NCBI GenBank assembly: GCA_001628005.1
Contig: LUQU01000001.1
Span: 72,103-136,102, forward strand
Source: SAR86 cluster bacterium REDSEA-S09_B4
GTDB taxonomy: Bacteria; Pseudomonadota; Gammaproteobacteria; Magnimaribacterales; Magnimaribacteraceae
DNA: 64,000 nucleotides
Direction: 5' to 3'
This document shows, piece after piece, positions 55,288 through 64,000 of the stretch; positions within the stretch are counted from its first letter, which is position 1, and every line of letters starts with the position of its first letter. Both the position numbers and the translations under genes were made by a program. Under the pieces are notes generated by a model. It saw nothing but the letters and a program-made list of their open reading frames with translations. It searched no databases and had not been told where the DNA came from.

Positions 55288-56724
55288 TTATTCAACTATT
55301 TTAATCAAAGCCCCTACTTTGAGATTTCCAGTAGGATAATCCCCATTAAGTAGTCTCAATCTTTGTTCAGGATCAAATGGAATGGGACTTTTTTCAGCTA
55401 ACAACCTATAAGAGTCTCCTTTCTTTACTCTGTAAGATTTAAGTCTCAGAGGCTTGGCTAATTTAGATTCGCTGAAATTTAGCCCCCGGAAACTTTCAAT
55501 AATAGCTAAAAATTGACTATCGAATCGGTTTATATCAAGCCCATTCTGTTCTGTCGTTCCATAGAAAGTAAATATACTTTTATCTTTAAACACAATTGCC
55601 ACTCGTGCTCTTCCAGAGCTCTCTTCTAAAAGTGCTGAAAAGGCCTGGTGGCCTCCTAATAATAGAGTTTTGGATTGATACAACTCTCCTGATACTAATC
55701 TTTCCAAGTACTCTTTAGGAGTCTCTCTCCTTACCTGATCAGACACACTAACTTGTAAAGAAGCCTCCCCATCCTTGGTAATAAAAAATAGAGAACTTGG
55801 TGTGTTAATAATCTCCCAATTTTTAGGTGAGATTAACCTGATGTCTAAATCTTTATGATAAAAACCATCTTTTCTCCTTACTCCAGCAACCTCACTGTCA
55901 CCGTAGGTCATCCCTTCTAATATTTCCAAGTAGTCTTGGGAATTAAAGCTATTAGTATTTTGTTTTAAATTATCTGCGTCTTTAATAATTTCTTTTAAGC
56001 GATTGTCATTAGATGGGTGGGAAGCAAAAATACCATGGTACGTTTGTTGGACAATCCCTCTTCTTTTAGACACTTCTTTTGAATACATTTCATGTTCTTT
56101 CAAAGCAGCTATGGTATTTATCATGCCAGAGGCCGAATAACCTTGTTTAACCATGTATTCGGCACCCAAAGAATCAGCTTGAAGTTCCATGTCTCTGCCA
56201 TATCCCGCTATCAAGGCTCCGCTAGCTATGTTAGTAAGGTCTCCGGCAGCTGATCCTGCCTTACTAGCGACAGCATATGAAACTATGTTAAGTAACTGAG
56301 CTTGGGAGATTTGCCTGACACTGTGCCTAGCAGTTACATGACCTATCTCATGTCCTAACACTGCTGCAAGCTCTTCTTCTGTCGACAGATAGGCCATCAA
56401 ACCTCTATTGATGAATATGTAGCCTCCGGGGAGAGCAAACGCATTAACTTCGGGACTATCTAAAACTGTGAATCTGTAAATCAGATTTGATCTGTGACTT
56501 GTTTTAGCAAGAGACTCACCTATCGACTGAACATAATTTTGAATTTTAGTATCGTCGTAAACTGATTGAGATTGTAGAATTTGTGAATTGTAATTCCTTC
56601 CCATTTCCAGTTCCGCGTCCTCTGACATCAGAACAAAATCTCTTTCACCGGTTACTGGGTTAACCGAACAAGAAATAACAAAACTGAGTAACGAAAAGCT
56701 AATTAATAGTCTTAGATATTGCAT
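55288..56724 (-). CDS. M48 family metalloprotease lipoprotein with C-terminal LysM-like domain
   Basis: The 478-residue protein begins with a signal peptide ending at FVISC, so Cys19 is probably lipidated. The M48 site HEIGH is at residues 125-129 (AAVLGHEIGHVTARHS), with the third ligand in a following MELQADSLG. NAFALPGGYIFINRGLM upstream is characteristic of BepA/Oma1-like proteases. The C-terminus carries YRVKKGDSYRLLAEKSP, a LysM-like module not present in E. coli BepA (which has TPR repeats). It probably controls outer-membrane assembly or peptidoglycan-linked quality control in the periplasm. The symbol is withheld because of this different architecture. Confidence 0.88.
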   Translation of the reverse strand: MQYLRLLISFSLLSFVISCSVNPVTGERDFVLMSEDAELEMGRNYNSQILQSQSVYDDTKIQNYVQSIGESLAKTSHRSNLIYRFTVLDSPEVNAFALPGGYIFINRGLMAYLSTEEELAAVLGHEIGHVTARHSVRQISQAQLLNIVSYAVASKAGSAAGDLTNIASGALIAGYGRDMELQADSLGAEYMVKQGYSASGMINTIAALKEHEMYSKEVSKRRGIVQQTYHGIFASHPSNDNRLKEIIKDADNLKQNTNSFNSQDYLEILEGMTYGDSEVAGVRRKDGFYHKDLDIRLISPKNWEIINTPSSLFFITKDGEASLQVSVSDQVRRETPKEYLERLVSGELYQSKTLLLGGHQAFSALLEESSGRARVAIVFKDKSIFTFYGTTEQNGLDINRFDSQFLAIIESFRGLNFSESKLAKPLRLKSYRVKKGDSYRLLAEKSPIPFDPEQRLRLLNGDYPTGNLKVGALIKIVE

Positions 56725-56728
56725 CTGT

Positions 56729-57616
56729 TTAATTTAAAAGATCAAGGGCCGAGTCTCCAAATTCTTGCCACCAAGCCTCTCCCATCTTCCTTATATTATT
56801 TAGATTCCTTTTATTATTGTCGTCCAATCTCCGATTGACCTTTCCTAAAGGGGAATTAACTCTAATATAGTCCTTACCGATTATTTCGGTTGCTATTTCA
56901 TGATCTAAACTACTTTCCAACATAAGACCAAAAAGATCGTGCATTAACCATCCAATTAAACCCCATTTTTGCGAAGCCTTGCCTTTCAAAGGTCTTTTAT
57001 TCAATCCGGTGCCAACACTCAGAATTTTCACATGACTATTTGGGTAAAGTTTTTTTACTTCAGCGTATCCATGAAGAACAGGGTTGTTTGCCACTATTCC
57101 TCCATCAATAAGATATCGATTTCCTACTCTGGCTGTTGGGTAATAAATTGGAGCTGCACTAGAAGCATGACCAGCATCTATAGCTGAAATATTACCATTC
57201 CCATAAGAGGTTAATAAGAGCGGCTTCCTCTCTTCAATGTCGTAGCTAACAATAGCTAAATCACCGCTTGCATCACCCAATTTCAAATTACCGAAATATT
57301 CAGTTAATACTTGCTCCTTTCCTTTTCCGTCATACTTGGGGTTGATTTGCATGAGACCTAATTTTGAATCCCATAAAGAAGAATCCAGGATTCTTTCAAA
57401 AGTTTCCTCTGACCACAGATCCAACAGATTATCTCCACTCATTTTAGCTATGGACAAGGCCATGGCTGTTATAGCACCAGCAGAGGTTCCAATGAAGAAG
57501 TCAAATTTCTTATAGAGTGGCTCACCTAGCTCTTTTTCTAGGTTAGCCAAAAAGGTGACAGTAGCTAATTCCCTGACTCCACCGCCATCCAAAGAAAGTA
57601 AATATTTATTAGCCAT
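56729..57616 (-). CDS. Patatin-like phospholipase
   Basis: The 295-residue protein has the patatin oxyanion loop LSLDGGGVREL at residues 8-17, the nucleophile elbow GTSAG with Ser45, and the catalytic Asp171 in LIDGGIVANNP. There is no signal peptide, so it acts inside the cell or is exported by another route. It should remove acyl chains from phospholipids or lipids. It is encoded 4 bp before the M48 gene and diverges from the second TonB receptor. Confidence 0.92.
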   Translation of the reverse strand: MANKYLLSLDGGGVRELATVTFLANLEKELGEPLYKKFDFFIGTSAGAITAMALSIAKMSGDNLLDLWSEETFERILDSSLWDSKLGLMQINPKYDGKGKEQVLTEYFGNLKLGDASGDLAIVSYDIEERKPLLLTSYGNGNISAIDAGHASSAAPIYYPTARVGNRYLIDGGIVANNPVLHGYAEVKKLYPNSHVKILSVGTGLNKRPLKGKASQKWGLIGWLMHDLFGLMLESSLDHEIATEIIGKDYIRVNSPLGKVNRRLDDNNKRNLNNIRKMGEAWWQEFGDSALDLLN

Positions 57617-57700
57617 ATTTGGTATTCATAAAATAATTAGCTTTAGTTTATTGGATTCGGTTAGAATATTGCTAGTTTATTTACAATTTTGGGGAGAACT

Positions 57701-60661
57701 ATGGATAAATTATTTAAAATCGTTGTTTTTGCTTTTTTGTTAACGCCTTTTTCTGTTTTTGCAGAGGATGAGGTAGAAGAAGTTGTTGTTACGGGTAGTC
57801 AAATTAAAGGGGCTAAAATAACTGGTGCATTACCTGTATCAATAATTTCAAGTGCAGACATCGAAGCAATTGGAGTTGATTCTGGTGATGATTTACTTGA
57901 AAACATAGTTGAACAGGGTCAAAACTACTTCACTGAAGCGGAAGATGCTTCAGGGGGTGTAAATGCATCTCGTGGAGATATGGGGGCCTACAACTTAAGA
58001 AATCTAGGTGTTGGTAATACTCTTACCCTTCTTAATGGAAGGCGACTAGTAAGTTCACCTGGTTATCAGACTGAGCTAATAGGTGGCGATTATGTCCCAA
58101 CTACCAGCGTAAATTCCAACTTAATTCCGGTAACTGGAATAGATAGAATAGAAATATTACGCGATGGTGCTTCTGCTATTTATGGTGCTGACGCTGTGGC
58201 TGGTGTTATCAACAATGTTTTACAAACGGATTTTGAAGGCCTGACAGTTAGATCTAAAGTTGCCGGATATGACCACTTTGGTGCTAAAGACTCGAAAGTC
58301 ACTTTGAAATGGGGCTCATTCTTTAACGATGGGGCTACCAATATAAGCTTATTTGTTGATTACTATGATCGTGACAACATAAATGCACAAGAAGATCCAA
58401 GGTGGGGTGCAGGAGATCACAGACCTTGGGTTGCCGACGATTCTCCTTGGAAAACAAGTACTTCCTTTAGAAACACAAGCGCTCACTCACTATACGGCCA
58501 ATTCGATATGGTAAAAAGCAGTGAGCATGGAAGCAGCAATCCATACAATCATGTTTTTACTGACTCAAATGGTGAATTCGAAGTCTTTCCTTTAGGCGAT
58601 GCTCGTTGTAACAATCGTTCAAGCCAAGGTGGAGAAATATTTGATACAGGCTATGGAACTTGTATAGCGCAAGATGGAAATGGTGCGGTGAGGAGTAATT
58701 TCTGGGGTTTAACTGATGTTAGATCTGAACTAGAAAGAGCAAATACTGTAGTTTTTATGAATCATGACATGGGTAATGGCACAGAGTCATTTACCGAATT
58801 TGGTTTTTACAAGTCAGACAGTTACAGAACTGCGCATCCTTCGTATGCATTTTCTTCTTCAAAACACAGAGTGGGTCCAGATAATTATTATTTGAATAAT
58901 ATGCGTCTTGATGATGGCACTGCACTTTTTGCTGGATATGAATTGTATATTGACAACTATCGTTATGAAGAAAGGAACAGAAAAGTAAGTGTAAAAAAAG
59001 AAACTTACAGATTCCTTCAAGGTCTCAGGGGTTCAACAGGTACTTGGGACTGGGAAACAGCTTTTGTCACTTCTGAGGCTAAATCCGATGATGTAACGGC
59101 TAATAGAATGTCTAATAACCTTCTAAAAGCAGCTTTGTGGGACAACACTAAAGCAGCTTACAACCCATTTAGTGCTAACAATTACGCTACTAACATAGAG
59201 CGAACTCTTATTGATGTCTACAGAAAAGGTAAAAGCAAACTCACAATGTTTGATTTTAAAATGTCTAGCAATGATTTCTGGTCGCTTCCTGGTGGAGGAG
59301 ATGTGGGTGTCTTGTTAGGTTTTGAGTATCGTGATGAAGAAATGAGTGATGATAGGGATCCAAGGTTAGACGGAACGATTACCTATACTGACTACGAAGG
59401 AGATACCTATCCGTTAGTTGCAGATGTTTTGAATTCATCGCCAACAGGTGATGTTTCAGGCGGAAGACATGTAACTTCTATCTTTACTGAATTACAAATT
59501 CCTTTAGCCGAATCAGCTAATATGCAAATAGCACTTAGAAATGAGGATTATTCTGATTCTGGCAATGCCACTGTTGGAAAAATTGCCTTAGGCTGGGATA
59601 TAGCTCCATGGGCATTTCTTAGGGCTTCAATGTCAACTTCTTTTAGGGCACCAAACATTATCCAAGTGAATGAAACAACTGTTGTAAGATCTGGCACAAG
59701 GTATGACAGAGCAGCATTTCAAGTTAATGCCGTGCAAAGTGTTGAGAATGTGATTGATTCCGATTCTCGATACACCATTCAAAGAATGGCAACTGGTGCA
59801 TCTGGTCTTGATGCTGAAGAATCAGATAACACTTCTATCGGACTTGTACTGACTCCGGCAGATAATTTAGTCATTACTGTTGATGCTTGGACTTTAGAAA
59901 AAGATAAAACCATTGGTTTGTTTGGTCGTGAAAACCAAACAGTCAATGACATGCTCTTAAGATTTGCGAATGGCACCAACAATTGTGACACTTTTGCAGG
60001 AGACCCTTTAGTTGTTAGAGAAGCCCCTGACGATGGTGATGCTGCAGGTTTTGCCGCAGCTGGAGTATGTCCTTTCGGTGAAATCAAATATGTTCGAAAT
60101 GATTACACCAATATGGCTTTAAGGACTGTTGAAGGTACTGATGTTCTAGTTTCATACGGAATTGAAAGCGATGTTGGAGATTTTGATCTTCGATACAATG
60201 GAACTTTTCTAGACAAATTTGAGCAAGAAGCAAGTGGAGAATTTGCTGCCCTTCAAGCCGCAAAAGACAGTGGTGTGATTCCAGAATCAATACCTATAAA
60301 AGGTTTTGGTGATCTACTTGAGAAAGATGGAGTCTATGACAACAAGCACTCTTTAAGGTTATCTTATGATAAAGGTCCTTATAGAGTTAGCTTAACCGGA
60401 CTTAAAAAAGGTTCTTTTGTGCAAACTTCTTTAGGTACAAAGAATGGCGTACCTTACCTAGTGCCTAGTATGACAACTTTGGATTTAACTATGTCTTATA
60501 GTTTTGGTCTGCGAGGTAACGACGCAAGAATTAGATTTGCTATAAAAAATCTTGAGGATGAAAGAGCTCCTACAGCAGATAGATACTATGGTTACTATGC
60601 TGACGCTCATCAGGATTATGGAAGAAACTACTATGTTGATTTCCAAATGAGAGTTAGATAA
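57701..60661 (+). CDS. TonB-dependent receptor
   Basis: The start chosen is the ATG at 57701, which follows a GGGGAG ribosome site (57691-57696); a TTG 12 bp upstream is in the same frame but poorer. The 986-residue protein has a signal peptide ending in SVFAED and a TonB box (EEVVVTGSQI). The plug shows DLLENIVEQGQNYF, YNLRNLGVGNTLTLLNGRRL and IDRIEILRDGASAIYGADAVAGVINNV. The barrel ends YYVDFQMRVR. It resembles the first receptor in plug signatures but not in barrel detail. The ligand is unknown. A strong terminator follows. Confidence 0.93.
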   Translation: MDKLFKIVVFAFLLTPFSVFAEDEVEEVVVTGSQIKGAKITGALPVSIISSADIEAIGVDSGDDLLENIVEQGQNYFTEAEDASGGVNASRGDMGAYNLRNLGVGNTLTLLNGRRLVSSPGYQTELIGGDYVPTTSVNSNLIPVTGIDRIEILRDGASAIYGADAVAGVINNVLQTDFEGLTVRSKVAGYDHFGAKDSKVTLKWGSFFNDGATNISLFVDYYDRDNINAQEDPRWGAGDHRPWVADDSPWKTSTSFRNTSAHSLYGQFDMVKSSEHGSSNPYNHVFTDSNGEFEVFPLGDARCNNRSSQGGEIFDTGYGTCIAQDGNGAVRSNFWGLTDVRSELERANTVVFMNHDMGNGTESFTEFGFYKSDSYRTAHPSYAFSSSKHRVGPDNYYLNNMRLDDGTALFAGYELYIDNYRYEERNRKVSVKKETYRFLQGLRGSTGTWDWETAFVTSEAKSDDVTANRMSNNLLKAALWDNTKAAYNPFSANNYATNIERTLIDVYRKGKSKLTMFDFKMSSNDFWSLPGGGDVGVLLGFEYRDEEMSDDRDPRLDGTITYTDYEGDTYPLVADVLNSSPTGDVSGGRHVTSIFTELQIPLAESANMQIALRNEDYSDSGNATVGKIALGWDIAPWAFLRASMSTSFRAPNIIQVNETTVVRSGTRYDRAAFQVNAVQSVENVIDSDSRYTIQRMATGASGLDAEESDNTSIGLVLTPADNLVITVDAWTLEKDKTIGLFGRENQTVNDMLLRFANGTNNCDTFAGDPLVVREAPDDGDAAGFAAAGVCPFGEIKYVRNDYTNMALRTVEGTDVLVSYGIESDVGDFDLRYNGTFLDKFEQEASGEFAALQAAKDSGVIPESIPIKGFGDLLEKDGVYDNKHSLRLSYDKGPYRVSLTGLKKGSFVQTSLGTKNGVPYLVPSMTTLDLTMSYSFGLRGNDARIRFAIKNLEDERAPTADRYYGYYADAHQDYGRNYYVDFQMRVR

Positions 60662-60675
60662 GGACCTTAAAAGTT

Positions 60676-60702
60676 AAAAAGGGAGCTTAGGCTCCCTTTT
60701 TC
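60676..60702 (+). terminator. Rho-independent terminator after the second TonB receptor
   Basis: AAAAAGGGAGC/GCTCCCTTTTT with a 4-base loop (TTAG) follows the receptor stop by about 15 bp and ends in a T run. The arms allow termination in either direction. Confidence 0.85.
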
Positions 60703-60721
60703 TTATAGTATAAGTTTCTTC

Positions 60722-62167
60722 ATGCAAAGAGTTTTAGATAATTTAGGATTTTATTTAGGACTGGGCACATTAGCTTTAGTCCTACTGATGCCAACTCCAG
60801 AAGGACTATCTATAGAAGGTCATAGAACTGCTGCCCTATTCCTGTTAATGGGTGTTTGGTGGGCTACTGAAGCCGTACCTGTAGCAGTTACAGCATTAAT
60901 TCCTCTAGCTCTATTCCCGATTTTCGGGATTTCCGATGTGCAATCAGCAGCTGCTCCTTATGCCAACAAAATTATCTATCTTTTCTTTGGTGGTTTCTTA
61001 ATAGCCACAGCTATCCAAAAATGGAATCTTCACAAAAGAATTGCTTTGATTGTTCTTGAGTCAGCAGGGTCAAATGGGGCGTCTCTCGTAGGTGGATTCA
61101 TGCTAACTGCTGCTTTAATTAGCATGTGGGTTATGAACACTTCTACTACGATAATGCTACTCCCTATTGGATTGGCTGTTATCACTGTAGTGAAAGACAC
61201 TGTTACAGAGCTTTCAGAAAAACAGGCTAGTAATTTTCAATTAGCCCTTCTTTTAGGCATAGCGTATGGAGCTACCATTGGAGGCATGTCAACTTTGATA
61301 GGAACTGGACCCAACGGCATGTTGGCCGGGTTTATGCTAGATAACTACAACCTAGACATAAGTTTCACAGATTGGATGAAAGTAGGAGTTCCTCTAAGTG
61401 CAACCATGCTACCCATATGCTGGTTGATCCTTACCAAAGTTATCTATCCTGTTAACTTTGAAACCTCTCCAGAAACAAGATCTCTTTTAACTGAGCTTAA
61501 AACTGAGTTAGGGAAATTCAGAGGAGCAGAAGTCAGAGTATTTATTGTGTTTGTGCTTACTGCCTTGGCTTGGCTATCGAGAAGTGCTTTAGATAATCTT
61601 CCAGGCTTAACCTATCTGTCTGATGCCGGGATAGCTATGATTGCTGCTTTAATTTTGTTTTTATTGCCCAGTGGTAACTCTGAAAAAAAAGGCCCTCTCC
61701 TGGATTGGAAGGACGCACAAGAAAACGTCCCATGGGGTCTTTTGGTTTTATTTGGAGGGGGATTAAGTTTAGCTAATGCCGTTCAAAGCACCGGTCTAGC
61801 CATCTGGTTAGGTAATTTAATTCCAGGGGGTGTTAGCGTCGTTATCATTGTAATCTTAATTGTTACAATGATAATTTTCTTAACCGAGTTAACTTCAAAT
61901 ATGGCTACAACTGCTACCTTCTTACCAGTCGTTGCTGCTATTGCAATTCAATCTAATTTTGACCCTCTGTTAGTGACGGCTGCCGTTGCGATAGCAGCCA
62001 GTTGTGCTTTTATGTTGCCAGTAGCAACTCCACCAAATGCAATAGTTTTTGGTTCTGGGTTAATAAAGGTTCCGCAAATGGCTAGGGCAGGTTTTCTTTT
62101 AAACGTAATTGGAATAGTTTTGGTTTCTATCGTAGCAGTCTTTTTAGTTCCGGCTTTTTTACTTTAG
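60722..62167 (+). CDS. DASS/SLC13 family sodium-dependent carboxylate symporter
   Basis: The 481-residue protein has about eleven membrane segments. Family signatures include LMGVWWATEAVPVAVTALIPL, SMWVMNTSTTIMLLPIGLA with the first SNT-like motif, and LTELTSNMATTATFLPVVAAIA with the second. The end SCAFMLPVATPPNAIVFGSG is the DASS signature. It should import di- or tricarboxylates such as succinate or malate with sodium. The ATG at 60722 has no good ribosome site, so translation may depend on another start or leader. Its stop overlaps the ggt stop by 9 bp. Confidence 0.92.
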   Translation: MQRVLDNLGFYLGLGTLALVLLMPTPEGLSIEGHRTAALFLLMGVWWATEAVPVAVTALIPLALFPIFGISDVQSAAAPYANKIIYLFFGGFLIATAIQKWNLHKRIALIVLESAGSNGASLVGGFMLTAALISMWVMNTSTTIMLLPIGLAVITVVKDTVTELSEKQASNFQLALLLGIAYGATIGGMSTLIGTGPNGMLAGFMLDNYNLDISFTDWMKVGVPLSATMLPICWLILTKVIYPVNFETSPETRSLLTELKTELGKFRGAEVRVFIVFVLTALAWLSRSALDNLPGLTYLSDAGIAMIAALILFLLPSGNSEKKGPLLDWKDAQENVPWGLLVLFGGGLSLANAVQSTGLAIWLGNLIPGGVSVVIIVILIVTMIIFLTELTSNMATTATFLPVVAAIAIQSNFDPLLVTAAVAIAASCAFMLPVATPPNAIVFGSGLIKVPQMARAGFLLNVIGIVLVSIVAVFLVPAFLL

Positions 62168-63886
62168 ATTAGTTTTACCCTTTGCAGCTGCACCGGGTCT
62201 CCTCGTATCAGCCACACCATAAATGAAAGGTTTATCAATAAATATAGCTTGGACACTTCCCATAGAAGGTGCTGATGTCGGCTTATGGCCTTTTAAAGTC
62301 AATAATTGAATAGTATCTTTACTAAATCCTGTCTCCAACTCTAACTTACCTCCTAGTCTTTGGTTAATTCTAGGAGCCATAACTGCTTCGGCATAACCCA
62401 TATCATGATCTATAACGTTTGAAATAACTTGAGCGACTATATTAGGTATTCTTCCTCCACCAGGAGAGCCGAGAATCATAAATAAATTTCCTTGTGGGCC
62501 AAAAACCATGGTTGGGGTCTGTGTACTAATCATCCTTTTCCCAGGTTGTAATCTATTTGCTGGACTGGTTGATAAGCTTATTCGTTCAGACTTGCCATAT
62601 GAATGAGAGAAATTTCTCATCTGGTTATTCAGTAAAAAACCGCCACCGGGCACGGTGACTCCTGACCCGAATGATGATCCCAAAGTATATGTATTGGACA
62701 CGGCATTTCCTTCAGAATCAATTACAGAAAAGTGAGTGGTATCAGGACTTTCATCTACAACAATAATTTTTCCTGGAAATATTTCACTTGAAGGCGTAAC
62801 ACTGTTTAAATCTATAGAAAGGGCCCTTTCCTTTGAATAATCTTTATTAATCAGTTGATCAATTGGTACTGGGAAATAATCAGGGTCCCCATGATAGCGA
62901 GTTCTATCAGCATATCCCCTCTTCATACTCTCAGACAAAAGATGAATTGCATTCGCCGAATTGTGCCCTTGTTCTCTCAAATCAAAGTTCTCAAGAATAT
63001 TTAGGGTTTGCAATAACACCAACCCTCCACTTGCTGTGGGAGGCATGGTTACCACTTGATAACCCCGATAACTCGTACTGATGGCGGTTCTTTCTTTCGC
63101 TTCATAAGACGCTAGGTCTTTTCGGGTAATTAAACCGCCGTTATTTTTCGAAGCCTGCGAAATTAATTCAGCTGTTTTCCCTTTGTAGAAACCATCTTTT
63201 CCTTTTGTACTAATCCGCCTTAATGTTTTAGCTAGATCAGGTTGAATAAATAATGAATCAGTTGGAAGAGTGTTTTGGCCCGAATCATAAAATTTAATCT
63301 TACTGGTTGTGTCTTCTAAAAGAGAGACTTTTCCAAAGTTAAGAGCTTGGAAAAGATCATAGGTCACCCTGAAACCTTTTGAGGCTAAATCTATTGAAGG
63401 TTCAATAACTTCTTGCAGAGATAAATTTCCGTGTTCTTCATGAGCTTTAATTAACCCCGCTACAGTTCCTGGAACGGCAGTAACTATATAACCGTATCTA
63501 ATAACTCCTCCATTCTTGTTCAAAAACATTTCGCTCTTGGCTTTTTTGGGCGCTGCAGAACGATAATCTATGGTGGATACCTTCTTAGTAGAAGAATCGT
63601 ATATGAGCATAAAACCGCCACCGCCAAGATTTCCTGCTCTTGGTAAAGTTACCGCAAGAGCAAATCCAATTGCCGTGGCCGCATCGACCGCATTCCCACC
63701 TTGCTCGAGTATTTGATAACCAACTTCAGTGGCAATCTGGTTCTGGCTTACCACCATATTAGAATCAGCTATATCAGGATGAACCCTATCAGAATAGCGA
63801 AAAATGGAATCAGGTGCCGCAACTAAAACATTAAAATAAAGAAAGGTAACAAATACCCATACAGTTAAAATTGCGTTTCTTTTCAT
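62159..63886 (-). CDS. ggt: Gamma-glutamyltransferase
   Basis: The 575-residue precursor has a signal peptide ending near VLVAAPDS. The N-terminal subunit shows QGGNAVDAATAIGFALAVTLP and NLGGGGFMLIYD, and the autocleavage site is ESPDTTHFSV with nucleophile Thr383. The small subunit has NTYTLGSSFGSGVTVPGGGF, TPTMVFGPQGNLFMILGSPGG and a C-terminal TRRPGAAAKG. It splits or transfers gamma-glutamyl groups of glutathione and other gamma-glutamyl peptides in the periplasm. A second, closely related gene ends 3 bp upstream, so the two are tandem copies. Confidence 0.95.
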   Translation of the reverse strand: MKRNAILTVWVFVTFLYFNVLVAAPDSIFRYSDRVHPDIADSNMVVSQNQIATEVGYQILEQGGNAVDAATAIGFALAVTLPRAGNLGGGGFMLIYDSSTKKVSTIDYRSAAPKKAKSEMFLNKNGGVIRYGYIVTAVPGTVAGLIKAHEEHGNLSLQEVIEPSIDLASKGFRVTYDLFQALNFGKVSLLEDTTSKIKFYDSGQNTLPTDSLFIQPDLAKTLRRISTKGKDGFYKGKTAELISQASKNNGGLITRKDLASYEAKERTAISTSYRGYQVVTMPPTASGGLVLLQTLNILENFDLREQGHNSANAIHLLSESMKRGYADRTRYHGDPDYFPVPIDQLINKDYSKERALSIDLNSVTPSSEIFPGKIIVVDESPDTTHFSVIDSEGNAVSNTYTLGSSFGSGVTVPGGGFLLNNQMRNFSHSYGKSERISLSTSPANRLQPGKRMISTQTPTMVFGPQGNLFMILGSPGGGRIPNIVAQVISNVIDHDMGYAEAVMAPRINQRLGGKLELETGFSKDTIQLLTLKGHKPTSAPSMGSVQAIFIDKPFIYGVADTRRPGAAAKGKTNLK

Positions 63887-63889
63887 AAA

Positions 63890-64000
63890 TTAAGGGTTCA
63901 CAGCCACAGCACCAGAAGACGGTCTTCGTGGGTCAGCAGCTCCATAAAAGTATTTATCTTTGTAAATGATAGCTTGAACACTTCCCATGGTTCTTGATGA
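63890..64000 (-). CDS. Gamma-glutamyltransferase, second tandem copy (3' end only)
   Basis: Only the last 36 codons and stop are in the window. They read TMGSVQAIIYKDKYFYGAADPRRPSSG and so on, which aligns with SMGSVQAIFIDKPFIYGVADTRRPGAAAK at the end of the adjacent complete ggt. The end is 3 bp from the next ggt start, which implies one transcript. The rest of the gene lies past the right edge. Confidence 0.85.
   Translation of the reverse strand, partial: SSRTMGSVQAIIYKDKYFYGAADPRRPSSGAVAVNP

Noticed and set aside
59779-60087. Minus-strand 102-residue ORF in the second TonB receptor
   Set aside because: Antisense shadow; the receptor frame is continuous.

Overview
This window looks like a chromosomal segment of an AT-rich (roughly mid-30s % G+C by eye) free-living marine gammaproteobacterium. 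The evidence is the classic order trigger factor-clpP-clpX-lon-hupB-ppiD, the mltD/rnhA/dnaQ neighbourhood, short intergenic gaps, several convergent genes that overlap by 8-12 bp, and many TonB receptors, secreted hydrolases, SDRs and acyl-CoA-type enzymes. A SAR86-like lineage would fit; this is an inference from gene content, and no rRNA is present to confirm it.

Layout. 1-10.6 kb: a leftward run of mostly exported or membrane hydrolases and oxidoreductases: a CocE/NonD hydrolase cut by the window edge, a PepSY membrane protein, NnrU, a phospholipase D, an amidohydrolase, a FAD oxidase, an NTF2-like protein, a DUF885 metallopeptidase-like protein, a membrane-anchored split-barrel protein and a secreted two-repeat protein. 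10.7-14 kb: a rightward agmatinase-family ureohydrolase and a membrane M28 peptidase. 14-15.7 kb: a Met-rich outer-membrane protein and shikimate kinase. 15.7-17.1 kb: tRNA-Ala(GGC) followed by a 1.3-kb insertion bounded by a perfect 40-bp direct copy of the 5' half of that tRNA. The insertion holds a DUF2721 membrane protein, a charged small protein, a gene remnant and a cluster of GTAC palindromes. Next to it, 17.17-17.39 kb looks like an unannotated small RNA gene with its own promoter and terminator.

17.4-24.6 kb: enoyl-CoA hydratase, a glyoxalase II-like MBL hydrolase, a DUF6580 membrane protein, lysophospholipase-like hydrolase, gltX, dnaQ, rnhA and mltD. 24.6-30.9 kb: peptide ABC transporter parts (substrate-binding protein and two permeases but no ATPase) beside a large TonB-dependent receptor. 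31-40 kb: fabI, then ppiD-hupB-lon-clpX-clpP-tig. 39.9-42 kb: tRNA-His, acylphosphatase, tRNA-Arg, a DadA-type amino-acid dehydrogenase and tRNA-Pro.

42-55 kb: folD, then a lipid or ketone metabolism block: Baeyer-Villiger-type monooxygenase, acyl-CoA synthetase, a stand-alone 578-residue ketosynthase, an APH-family kinase with its DUF6285 partner, two SDRs, a GST, a DUF4389 membrane protein, gpsA, a glutamine synthetase-like ligase and another SDR. 55-64 kb: an M48 lipoprotein protease, a patatin phospholipase, a second TonB receptor, a DASS carboxylate symporter and two tandem gamma-glutamyltransferases, the second cut by the window edge. Overall the genes suggest an organism that scavenges peptides, lipids and small carboxylates and recycles amino-acid nitrogen.

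The most unusual structure is the tRNA-Ala mini-island together with the neighbouring putative ncRNA. Every assignment is from reading the sequence and translations; no database search was run.
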